Positions 25,093 to 33,900 of a stretch of DNA of 64,000 bases are shown one piece after another. Source of the stretch: Bacteroidota bacterium (GTDB lineage: Bacteria; Bacteroidota; Bacteroidia; Bacteroidales; JAAUTT01); the NCBI GenBank assembly GCA_023429135.1, contig JAEYWD010000001.1, positions 41,532 to 105,531 of the forward strand. The letters run 5' to 3'. The translations under genes were made by a program, and so were the position numbers. Below the pieces are notes generated by a model. It was not told where the DNA came from. It was given only the letters and a program-made list of their open reading frames with translations, and made no database searches. Each line of letters starts with the position of its first letter. The stretch's first letter is position 1.

Positions 25093-25745
25093 TTATTTTA
25101 AACAAACAGAACTCCCTTTTCAACCAATACCTCGCCGAGGTACGCGATTCGAATGTCCAAACCGATAGTTTGCGCTTCAGGTACAACCTCGAACGGATGG
25201 GAAGTATTTTTGCTTATGAGATAAGTAAAACTATGGGCTACGAAACCAAAGACGTTACCACTCCACTTGGCATAGCCGAGGAAAGACTTCTGAACGAAAA
25301 TCCGGTGGTTATTTCGGTAATGAGGGCTGGTTTGCCAATTCATCAGGGAATGATGCGATTTTTCGATAAAGCCGACAACGGTTTTGTTTCAGTGTTTCGC
25401 AATGTTGAAAAAGCAGGGAGTGTAACCCTGAAGCCTGAATATGTTTCCTGTCCCGAAATAGACGGCAAACAACTGATTCTGATCGACGCAATTATTGCTT
25501 CCGGAGCATCAATTACCATGGCCTATCAAACACTGCTTCAATATGGCACCCCAAAACATACACATTTTGTATCTCTTGTTGCCAGCAAAGAAGGTATTGA
25601 AGCAATACGAAAGCGCTATTCCCCGCAGTCGGTTACCATTTGGCTGGGAGCGCTCGATGCCGAGCTAACTGTGCGTTCTTTTGTAGTCCCTGGAATTGGC
25701 GATGTTGGCGATCTGGCTTTCGGATATAAGCCGCCGATAATCTAA
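25089..25745 (+). CDS. upp: Uracil phosphoribosyltransferase
   Basis: A 218-residue type I phosphoribosyltransferase. The PRPP-binding loop is LILIDAIIASGASITMA, and the C-terminal uracil-binding segment is VPGIGDVGDLAFGYK, close to the GDAGDRAFGT form of the family. SVMRAGLPIHQGMM is also conserved. It converts uracil and PRPP into UMP in pyrimidine salvage. It is coupled to the FemAB-like gene by an ATGA overlap, although no functional link is apparent. Confidence 0.93.
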   Translation: MIILNKQNSLFNQYLAEVRDSNVQTDSLRFRYNLERMGSIFAYEISKTMGYETKDVTTPLGIAEERLLNENPVVISVMRAGLPIHQGMMRFFDKADNGFVSVFRNVEKAGSVTLKPEYVSCPEIDGKQLILIDAIIASGASITMAYQTLLQYGTPKHTHFVSLVASKEGIEAIRKRYSPQSVTIWLGALDAELTVRSFVVPGIGDVGDLAFGYKPPII

Positions 25746-25752
25746 GAAACTG

Positions 25753-26148
25753 TCATTCAAGCTTTCCAATTAATTCTATCATTTTGTTTACAAATGTTTC
25801 TGCCCGAAGAAACAATTTATTAACGGTTTCCTCATCAAACGAGACATAATCATCATAATCTCCAGTTTGCCTCCTATCGAAAAGATCGGAAAAGAATCGT
25901 CCATCTTCTTTTGAAACTACACCGGACTGAACAAAGTGGAGACCAAACATCATTCTGACTCCCTTGTGAGTACCTGTATCAATATCTTTTTTAAGCAATA
26001 GTGCAATAACGACATAATAACAAGCATAATAAATCCGATTAACAGAAGCGTTCCAAAAACTATTATTTAACAACAGCTTGGCTTCCGCAAGTGTTTCTAG
26101 AGATCTGCTTACCCGATAACTGACAAGGTCGTACTTACTTTCATTCAT
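25753..26148 (-). CDS. HEPN-domain protein (UPF0332-like)
   Basis: A 131-residue four-helix HEPN protein. The first helix reads YRVSRSLETLAEAKLLL, the second has NRIYYACYYVVIALLL, and the final helices carry LFDRRQTGDYDD, the R-x-x-x-D-Y form of the active-site motif seen in UPF0332-like HEPN proteins (the R-X4-6-H form is absent). HEPN proteins paired with an MNT nucleotidyltransferase form toxin-antitoxin modules in which HEPN is the RNase or a target for modification. The start overlaps the stop of the nucleotidyltransferase gene (ATGA on the - strand), a normal arrangement for such pairs. Confidence 0.82.
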   Translation of the reverse strand: MNESKYDLVSYRVSRSLETLAEAKLLLNNSFWNASVNRIYYACYYVVIALLLKKDIDTGTHKGVRMMFGLHFVQSGVVSKEDGRFFSDLFDRRQTGDYDDYVSFDEETVNKLFLRAETFVNKMIELIGKLE

Positions 26149-26462
26149 AATAAGACCCCATCTTTTTTAACATTTTTGTAAAAAGGGGTCTCCACATGGC
26201 GGGTTTCCCAATCGTTACGACTTATGATCAAAGGGCTTATAATCATACCAGTCTCGAACTCAAGATCATAGAGCGGATATTTTATTCTCTGCTCATCAGT
26301 GTATGTAATTTTTTCATTGTCTACAAGTATCAAAACATCAATATCAGATTGTTTGTTCTCCTGCCCCCGGGCATAAGAACCATATAATATAACAGTTGCA
26401 CTTGGTTCTGCAAGATTAACCAACTGTTTAATTCTGAATAATATTTTGTTAGTCGCTGACAT
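26145..26462 (-). CDS. MNT-type nucleotidyltransferase (antitoxin-like)
   Basis: A protein of about 105 residues starting MSATNKILFRIKQLV at the ATG at 26462; an upstream start would add 9 residues with no family similarity. The nucleotidyltransferase motif is VILYGSYARGQENKQSDIDV, including GS and the two catalytic Asp in SDID. Minimal nucleotidyltransferases of this kind neutralise the partner HEPN toxin by nucleotidylating it (established for MntA/HepT). It precedes and overlaps the HEPN gene. Confidence 0.82.
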   Translation of the reverse strand: MSATNKILFRIKQLVNLAEPSATVILYGSYARGQENKQSDIDVLILVDNEKITYTDEQRIKYPLYDLEFETGMIISPLIISRNDWETRHVETPFYKNVKKDGVLL

Positions 26463-26498
26463 ACAACAAATGTACTCAAAAACCTTCAATATAGGATA

Positions 26499-26987
26499 CT
26501 AACTTTCAGGAAGTTTCTTTATCCACCCTTCGTCCCTGCATTCCTCTTTTAACTGCCTTATGGTTTTCTTTAAAACGGGATGTCTGAAATCAGGATCAAT
26601 ATCCATCATCGGCTCCAGCACAAACAAACGTTCGTGTAACCTGGGGTGCGGAATAATGAGATGTTCATCCGAAACAATTTCATCATTATAAAAAAGAATA
26701 TCAAGATCGATTGTCCTGTCAGCATACTGACCTGAAATGCGCACCCGCCCCATTACCTGCTCAATGGCATGAATGGAATCAATTATTTTATGCGGGGTCA
26801 ATGCTGTTTCAACTTTAACAACCATATTCAGGTAATTTTGGCCTTCGTAACCCCACGACTGAGTTTCGTAGACATGCGACAAGCCGATAATACGACCAAT
26901 CTCCAGCCCAATCTTATTAACCGCCTGCTGAAGATAAGCACTCCTATCGCCCGAATTACTGCCAACAGACAAAAACGTAATCGCCAT
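26499..26987 (-). CDS. folK: 2-amino-4-hydroxy-6-hydroxymethyldihydropteridine diphosphokinase
   Basis: A 162-residue HPPK. The N-terminal strand and loop FLSVGSNSGDRSAYL, the FVLEPMMDIDPDFRHP region and the conserved IDLDILFYND (magnesium-binding Asp pair) with HPRLHERLFV are all present. It transfers pyrophosphate from ATP to 6-hydroxymethyl-7,8-dihydropterin in folate synthesis. It is divergent from sppA and lies 10 bases after the HEPN/MNT pair in coordinate order (its stop is at 26499). Confidence 0.95.
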   Translation of the reverse strand: MAITFLSVGSNSGDRSAYLQQAVNKIGLEIGRIIGLSHVYETQSWGYEGQNYLNMVVKVETALTPHKIIDSIHAIEQVMGRVRISGQYADRTIDLDILFYNDEIVSDEHLIIPHPRLHERLFVLEPMMDIDPDFRHPVLKKTIRQLKEECRDEGWIKKLPES

Positions 26988-27117
26988 AAAACAATTTTAA
27001 CTGTTTGCAAAAGTGGAAAAAGAATTTGACTATTTTTATATCAATTTTAACTGCCCGGCAGCTAAAATCTGAAACACTATAAATACAAATCTGAACATCA
27101 TAAAATTACTCCCAAAC

Positions 27118-28887
27118 ATGAAAAGCTTTTTGAAATACACGCTTGCAACCATTGTTGGCATTATTATTACTTCAATTCTGTTCTTTTTTATTACCATGGG
27201 TATTATCGGAGCCATTATCTCGTCGACGGAAAAGACCGTTACTGTTGCTCCGAACTCAATTCTGAAAATTGAATTTGCAAAACCCATTACAGAAAGAACA
27301 TCCAACAATCCATTTAAGAACTTTGATTTTCAAACGTTAAGTCCAAGTACCAAACTTGGCATTCGCGATATTGTTGATTACATCGGAAAAGCTAAAACAG
27401 ACGATAACATAAAAGGTATTTATCTTGATCTTACCGTTATACCTAGCGGGCTCGCCACCATAGAGGAAATAAGAAATGCGCTGATCGACTTTAAAGGGTC
27501 CAAAAAATTCATCATCAGTTATGCCGAAATTTATACCCAGAGCAGTTATTATCTGGCATCGGTAGCCGATAAGGTGTACCTTAATCCATCGGGGTTCATG
27601 CCTCTGGTAGGAATGCGTTCGGAACTTACTTTTCTTAAAGGCACTTTTCAGAAGCTCGATATTGAACCGGAGATTCTTCGTCACGGGAAATACAAAAGCG
27701 CCGTTGAACCCTATACCAACGACAAAATGAGCAATGAGAACCGCGTACAGCTCAATGCTCTTTTATCGGGAATATGGAATCACATTTTAAAAGGCATTTC
27801 ACAACAACGTAAAATATCGGTTGAAAAGCTAAACGAGCTCGCCGACAATTTAACTGTCCGGAATGCGACTTCTGCAAAAGCTAATAAACTAATTGACGAT
27901 TTAAAATACGAAGACGAAGTTTTGACTGACCTGGCTAAACTCAGCGGAGCCAAATCCGAAACCAAAATAAAGTTTACATCACTTGACGATTATGTTAAGA
28001 CCCCCAGACCCAAAACATCTACGGGTATCTCGAAAAACAAAATTGCCATAGTTTATGCTGCAGGTGACATTATGCCCGGCGATGGCGACGACAACACCGT
28101 TGGCTCGAAAAAAACTTCCGAGGCAATTCGCAAAGCACGCAAAGACAGCTCTGTTAAAGCAATTGTATTGAGAGTCAACTCCCCGGGAGGAAGCGCTTTG
28201 GCTTCGGAGGTTATCTGGCGCGAAGTAAAGCTTGCCACTCAGGTAAAACCCGTAATAGCCTCTCTTGGAGATGTTGCAGCTTCGGGTGGGTATTACATTG
28301 TTAGTCCTGCCGACACCATTGTTTCCGACAACAATACCATAACCGGTTCTATCGGAGTTTTTGGTATGACCTTCAACACGAGCAAATTCTTTCAGAATAA
28401 GCTGGGGATCACATTCGATGTAGCCAAAACAAATAAATTTTCAGATTTTGGTACACTGTCGCGCGCTATGACCCCGCAGGAAAAAGAAGTACTCATGCTT
28501 CAAATTGAAGAAATATACGACCAGTTTATCTCTCATGTAGCCGAAGGCCGCGGATTAACCAAAGCTCAGGTTGACTCCATCGGCCAGGGACGCGTATGGA
28601 ATGCTACCGATGCCTTGAAAATCGGACTTGTTGATGTTATGGGAGACATGAATAAAGCCATTGAAATTGCTGCTGGTAAAGCAAAGTTAAAAGATTACCG
28701 CATTGTTGAACTGCCTGACCTGGAAGATCCCTTTGAATCGTTGATGCAGGGTTTCAGCGCAAAAGCACACCAGATGGTAGTTGGCAAGGAAACCTATCAA
28801 TACGCCCGTATGATATCGGAACTTGAAAAAGTGTTGTCGCAAAAAGGAGTTCAGGCAAGGTTACCGTACAACATCGACTTACATTAA
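27118..28887 (+). CDS. sppA: Signal peptide peptidase SppA, 67K type
   Basis: A 589-residue membrane-anchored serine protease with an N-terminal membrane segment (about residues 8-35) and two ClpP-like halves, as in the long E. coli-type SppA. The catalytic Lys is predicted to be residue 193 (HGKYKSAVEPYT) and the Ser residue 389 (DVAASGGYY). The NSPGGS motif before it binds substrate backbone. It degrades released signal peptides in the inner membrane. It is followed by lpxK and purine nucleoside phosphorylase on the same strand, an arrangement I recall as conserved in Bacteroidales. Confidence 0.95.
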   Translation: MKSFLKYTLATIVGIIITSILFFFITMGIIGAIISSTEKTVTVAPNSILKIEFAKPITERTSNNPFKNFDFQTLSPSTKLGIRDIVDYIGKAKTDDNIKGIYLDLTVIPSGLATIEEIRNALIDFKGSKKFIISYAEIYTQSSYYLASVADKVYLNPSGFMPLVGMRSELTFLKGTFQKLDIEPEILRHGKYKSAVEPYTNDKMSNENRVQLNALLSGIWNHILKGISQQRKISVEKLNELADNLTVRNATSAKANKLIDDLKYEDEVLTDLAKLSGAKSETKIKFTSLDDYVKTPRPKTSTGISKNKIAIVYAAGDIMPGDGDDNTVGSKKTSEAIRKARKDSSVKAIVLRVNSPGGSALASEVIWREVKLATQVKPVIASLGDVAASGGYYIVSPADTIVSDNNTITGSIGVFGMTFNTSKFFQNKLGITFDVAKTNKFSDFGTLSRAMTPQEKEVLMLQIEEIYDQFISHVAEGRGLTKAQVDSIGQGRVWNATDALKIGLVDVMGDMNKAIEIAAGKAKLKDYRIVELPDLEDPFESLMQGFSAKAHQMVVGKETYQYARMISELEKVLSQKGVQARLPYNIDLH

Positions 28888-28914
28888 TTTTGTAAATGCG
28901 CAGTGCGGAAGGAT

Positions 28915-30018
28915 ATGGGAGAGAAAGCGCCATTTGTACTTAAATTTTTATTATACCCGCTTAGCCTGATTTATGGTTTTATAGTTGCTATACGGAATAA
29001 ACTTTTTGACTATAACATCCTGAAATCGAAAGAATTTCGTATTCCGGTAATCTCTGTGGGTAACATTACCGTAGGGGGAACAGGTAAGACTCCTCACATT
29101 GAATACCTGATCGAAATGCTTTCGGGCGAATATAAAATTGCAATTCTTAGTCGCGGATATAAAAGAAAAACCCAAGGTTTTTTAATTGCCGGCGAAAACA
29201 CCCCCGTCAGCTTTATTGGTGACGAGCCCTGGCAGTTGAAGGAAAAATATCCGCAAGTTACCGTTGCAGTGGATTCCCAACGGGTGCGGGGAATTGAAAA
29301 GCTAACGCAGTCCATTCCCGACATAGATGTAATATTACTCGACGATGCTTTTCAGCACCGCTATGTAAAGCCGGGAGTGAATATTTTACTCATTGATTAC
29401 AGTCGTCCAATACAGGAGGATAAAATGATGCCTTACGGATGGCTGCGCGAATCGGCAAGAGAAAGGTACAGAGCCGACGTGATCATCATGACCAAATCGC
29501 CAAAGAAAATCGCTCCTATTGATAAGCGTTTAGTCATTGATAAACTGAGTTTGATGGCAAATCAGCATGCCTATTTCACAACCATAGCATACAACGAACC
29601 TCGGGCTTTACTGCCGGAAACAGCCCCGCTCACACTTCAGGAGATCTCCGATGGGAAATACAGCATCCTGCTGGTTGCTGGTATTGCAAACCCCAAGCCT
29701 CTTCAATGTGAGCTCGAAAAGCATTCTCCCGATGTAAAACCACTGTTTTTCCCCGATCATCATTACTTCACCCAGGAGGACCTGAAGAAAATTCAAAATG
29801 AACTGGACGCAATGCCTGGCGAAAATAAAATAGTGATGACAACCGAAAAAGATGTTGCCCGTCTAAAGGAGTTTGCATCAGTAATGGTCGGAACCCACAA
29901 CTGGTACTACCTGCCTATCAAAATTGAATTTCATCCCGGTGAAGCCGAACTTTTTTCCAAATACATTTTCCATTATGTTAGAAACAATAACCGCAACAGT
30001 CTCCTATTTAAAAAGTAA
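28915..30018 (+). CDS. lpxK: Tetraacyldisaccharide 4'-kinase
   Basis: A 367-residue membrane-associated kinase. The Walker A motif is GNITVGGTGKTP, followed by ILSRGYKRKTQG, IGDEPWQLKEKYP and the conserved DDAFQHRYV. LpxK phosphorylates the 4' position of the lipid A disaccharide precursor. I start it at the ATG at 28915, which follows GGAAGGAT closely; a GTG 4 codons upstream (28903) is possible. Its last 44 bases overlap the start of the next gene. Confidence 0.94.
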   Translation: MGEKAPFVLKFLLYPLSLIYGFIVAIRNKLFDYNILKSKEFRIPVISVGNITVGGTGKTPHIEYLIEMLSGEYKIAILSRGYKRKTQGFLIAGENTPVSFIGDEPWQLKEKYPQVTVAVDSQRVRGIEKLTQSIPDIDVILLDDAFQHRYVKPGVNILLIDYSRPIQEDKMMPYGWLRESARERYRADVIIMTKSPKKIAPIDKRLVIDKLSLMANQHAYFTTIAYNEPRALLPETAPLTLQEISDGKYSILLVAGIANPKPLQCELEKHSPDVKPLFFPDHHYFTQEDLKKIQNELDAMPGENKIVMTTEKDVARLKEFASVMVGTHNWYYLPIKIEFHPGEAELFSKYIFHYVRNNNRNSLLFKK

Positions 30019-30784
30019 AACCAACTTTGAACCCGAATACGGCATCATCCTGGGAACAGGACTTGGTGGCCTTGTAAAGGAAATGGAGGTAAGATACACG
30101 CTTCCCTATGAAGAAATACCAAATTTCCCGGTTTCAACGGTTGAAAGTCATCATGGGAAACTAATTTTCGGAACTCTGGGAAACAAAAAGGTAGTGGCCA
30201 TGCAAGGCCGTTTCCACTATTACGAAGGCTACAGCATGGAACAGGTTACCTTCCCGGTGAGGGTAATGAAACTGCTCGGCATCAAAGCGTTGTTTGTTTC
30301 AAATGCCAGCGGTGGCTTGAACCCTGATTACGAAGTAGGCGATATTATGATTATCGACGACCATATCAATCTTTTACCCAACCCGCTTATCGGGAAAAAC
30401 ATTGACGAACTCGGTCCCCGCTTCCCCGATATGAGCGCACCTTACGACAAAAAACTTATTGAAAAGGCGCTTGCCATAGCAGCCAACCTCAACATAAAAG
30501 TGCAGAAGGGCTGCTATGTTGCCGTAACCGGACCATCGCTCGAAACGCCGAAAGAATATCAGTATTTAAGAATTATAGGCGCCGACACAGTAGGCATGTC
30601 GACCATTCCCGAAGTAATTGTTGCCCGCCACATGAACCTGAAGTGCTTTGCGGTTTCCATTATCACGGACCTGGGGGTTCCCGGGAAAATTAAACACGTA
30701 ACCCTCCAGGATGTGCTGGACGCTGCCGGCAAAGCGGAACCCGATATGACCAGGTTGCTGAAGGAGTTGGTAACAGGATTGTAG
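29975..30784 (+). CDS. punA: Purine nucleoside phosphorylase (trimeric, PNP I type)
   Basis: A 269-residue enzyme of the trimeric PNP class. It has GIILGTGLGGLVKEM (phosphate loop), VESHHGKLIFG, MQGRFHYYEGY, VSNASGGLN, YVAVTGPSLETPKEY and IITDLGVPGKI near the end. It phosphorolyses inosine and guanosine to the base and ribose-1-phosphate. The ATG at 29975 begins MLETITATVSYLK; a longer frame from 29924 would add unrelated residues. It overlaps lpxK by 44 bases, showing tight coupling. Confidence 0.93.
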   Translation: MLETITATVSYLKSKTNFEPEYGIILGTGLGGLVKEMEVRYTLPYEEIPNFPVSTVESHHGKLIFGTLGNKKVVAMQGRFHYYEGYSMEQVTFPVRVMKLLGIKALFVSNASGGLNPDYEVGDIMIIDDHINLLPNPLIGKNIDELGPRFPDMSAPYDKKLIEKALAIAANLNIKVQKGCYVAVTGPSLETPKEYQYLRIIGADTVGMSTIPEVIVARHMNLKCFAVSIITDLGVPGKIKHVTLQDVLDAAGKAEPDMTRLLKELVTGL

Positions 30785-30811
30785 GAAAAAACTCCATAAA
30801 ATAGGAAATAC

Positions 30812-30852
30812 TGTTGAACTGACCTGATTCAATAAATAAGGTCAGTTCAACA
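30812..30852. repeat. Perfect 14-bp inverted repeat between convergent genes
   Basis: TGTTGAACTGACCT (30812-30825) and AGGTCAGTTCAACA (30839-30852) are exact complements with a 13-nt loop. No T run follows on either strand. It lies between the purine nucleoside phosphorylase gene and the convergent T9SS gene and may act as a bidirectional terminator. The 9-mer AGGTCAGTT also appears at 35882-35890 just upstream of the T9SS gene. Confidence 0.6.
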
Positions 30853-30921
30853 ACCTCACAATTCATTTCCAATAGACAGTAATTGTAAAGATCAGAGTTT
30901 TAGTAATTAAAAGCCCTATTA

Positions 30922-33900
30922 TCACTGAATTATTATTTTATAGCTTATCTCTCTATTATTTATTAATATTCTGATAAAATAAACACCTTTCTTAAGGCCC
31001 GATAAGTTCAACCTACGACCTTCGGCTTTTACATTCATCAGTTTCCCATTAATATCAACAATTTTTATGAGATCAATTTCTCCGGGTGAATCTATCACAA
31101 CATAATCAGTTGCCGGATTAGGATATACTTCAATTTGATCCTGTGCTCTATTTATTGAAGCTCCGGTTTTTACCCCTAAAGTATAACTGTAAACTTCCGA
31201 ATAATAATATGTTTTACCATCTGTTGCCTTTATCCTGAAATAATATCGTGTAGCGGGAGATAGACCACGAAGCAGAAAATAAATGTTTCGTGTGGGATCA
31301 TATGTGGATACTAAGTTGGCTGTAACCGAATCTCCCAGTTGAGGAGTGGTTCCATACTCGAACTTAAACCCATAAAGATACTTTCCGCCCGCATGTATCA
31401 GCCCCTGCAGCAATAGCGAACTATCCGACTGCTGCAAAGTATTGGCAGGTTCTATCACCACACTCCCTGTCATATTAAGAATGTTTTCCTTCGAATATAT
31501 TGTGCTGTTACCCTGTTTTGCCCTGACACGGTAAAAGTAGTTACTATTTGCCTGTAAGCCAGTCAGAGTTGCCTCAGTAAAAGCTACATTACTCAAAAGA
31601 ACCTGATTGGGAGCTGTTTGGACCTTTTGTAAATACTCCCGCGTTCTACCATACTCAATATATATGCTGTCGAGGGTATCGCGGTATGCACTGATTTGGA
31701 CACTTATTCTAGCCTCTGCACCATTGGCAACCGCATTGTAGAAGTAAAAATTAGTTTCGGGTAAGGTCTGAAAACTTGATATACCACTCCTTATCTCTTT
31801 TCCATTGTATAGGGCTTTTATACGGCAGTAATATTTTGTAGAAGGGTCCAGGTTGGTAAGGTTGGCTTTCACTTCTACGGAACTTTCACCGGCAACAATC
31901 GAAGGACTGGCATTCATAGTAAAGTTAAGAAGCGTGTCCTTACCATACTGAAATTTAATCTGTGAAATTTCCTCGGCATTCGAAATTATTTGGCCTGCTA
32001 ACTGCTGTTCATCACAACGATTAGAACTTAAAACATAAAGGTTCATGATGTAATCCGGTGGCGTTTTAAAGCTTGTGTAATTACTGGTATAAACTTTACC
32101 ATTATATTGATATTTAATCCGGAAATAATAAACAGTATTTCCTTTTAACCCAGCAATATTCGCGTAAATACTATCGGATTTAAGACCAGCAACCTTTTCA
32201 GGAATAGATTTTACCTGATTTGAGAAACTCATATCAGCAGCATACTGAAACTCAATTTCCGATATGTCTGAACCATTAGAAGCAACAGTTCCTTTTAAAG
32301 TAGCCCTTTTGCTCAACGGGTTTTTAACCGGGGTCAAAGAAACAGCTACAGAATCGTACCGAATGGTATTTCTTAAGATTCGCCCATAGTTGCCAGCAAT
32401 ATATATGTTCTGATTGGTTAATTCCATCCTGTTTATTCCATACATGCTATGAATGCTTCTCCAGCTTGCCCCCGCATCCTGAGTCTGATAAAGTTTCCCC
32501 TCCTCATCTAACAAATAACCTACATTATCGGAGATAAACCGTATCGCGGTATAATATTCATAGGGTATTTCCAATTTTTTCCAGTTACTCCCGCCATCAA
32601 CTGTGCGATACAACATAGAGTTATCTCCCGTTATAAATCCATGTAAATCATCGGTAAAGTGAAACGACCGGATAAACTCACTTCTTTCAAAAATGAGCGT
32701 CCAGGTTTTACCTCCATCAATGGTTTTGTAGAATTTATTGTAGTTACCGGCGGCATAACCAATCTGAGGGTTTAAAAACTGAATTTGATAGAGCCCGCTC
32801 TGTGAAACCAGTTCCCAGGAGTTTCCACCATTGGATGTTCTGTAAGTAGCCCCATATGAACCAGTGCTGACAAATCCGGTTTGCGAATCAAAAAATTCAA
32901 CGAAATTAAGGTTTGAGTAATAGGAAGTTTCCACATCATTTGTTTTGCTCCAGGTTTTACCACCATCAGTGGTTTTGTAAACCCGGTTACTTATCCATGA
33001 ACCTGATGTGGAACCCGAAGATATCGCATATCCGATAGTGTCGTTTATATAATCGAATGAATTGAGCACAGGGCCCATGCGAGTCCAATTTTCACCTTTA
33101 TTTTGAGTTGTATACAAATCGCTGCCCGCCAGCATATAACCTTTATTAACCGAAGGGAACTGAATTTTTCGTATTTCCCCGGAGATAGAGGCATACTCAC
33201 TCCAGGTATTGCCGTCATTTTTTGTTTTAAGAATACGCCCATTCATCCCGACTGCAAAACCTGTCTCCTCATCTGTAAAGAAAATCCCGTACAAACCGGC
33301 ACCTGAATAACGACCATTTCCCCCTTTCCACTGCCAGGTTTTTCCACCATCGGTAGTTTTATGAATAGCTCCGTATTCTCCGGCAATATAGCCTGTATCT
33401 TTGTTGAAAAAGTAGAGGCAATAAGCGGCATCGAGACTTGCAATTTCTTTCCATGTTTCGCCTCCATCAGTAGTTTTGTATACTTCACTGTGTTGCTGCG
33501 AAGCATATCCAATTTTATCATTCACAAAAGTGATTCTGAAAAAATTGGAAGGAATTATGTTGGAAGTTTCTGTAACGTACCAAGTAGTTCCTCCATTCAC
33601 TGTCTTAAGTATCCTTCCATTCTTACATGCAACATGCCCGGTTTTAGAATTGTTAAAATAAGAGTCTTCAATATCTACCCCGCTAATAGTTGTTACTTTC
33701 CAGTTTTTCCCTCCATCGTTAGAGGCAAAAACTTTGCGATCGCCGGTAACAAAAATGGTGTCGGGATGAATTACAGTAATCGCATTCAGGTCATCAGTAA
33801 AACCTGTATTTATTTTATTCCATCCTATTCCATCGTGGGTGGATCTGTAAATCGTACCACCATTACCAATGATGTAACCAATCCGGTTTTTAAATGAAAT

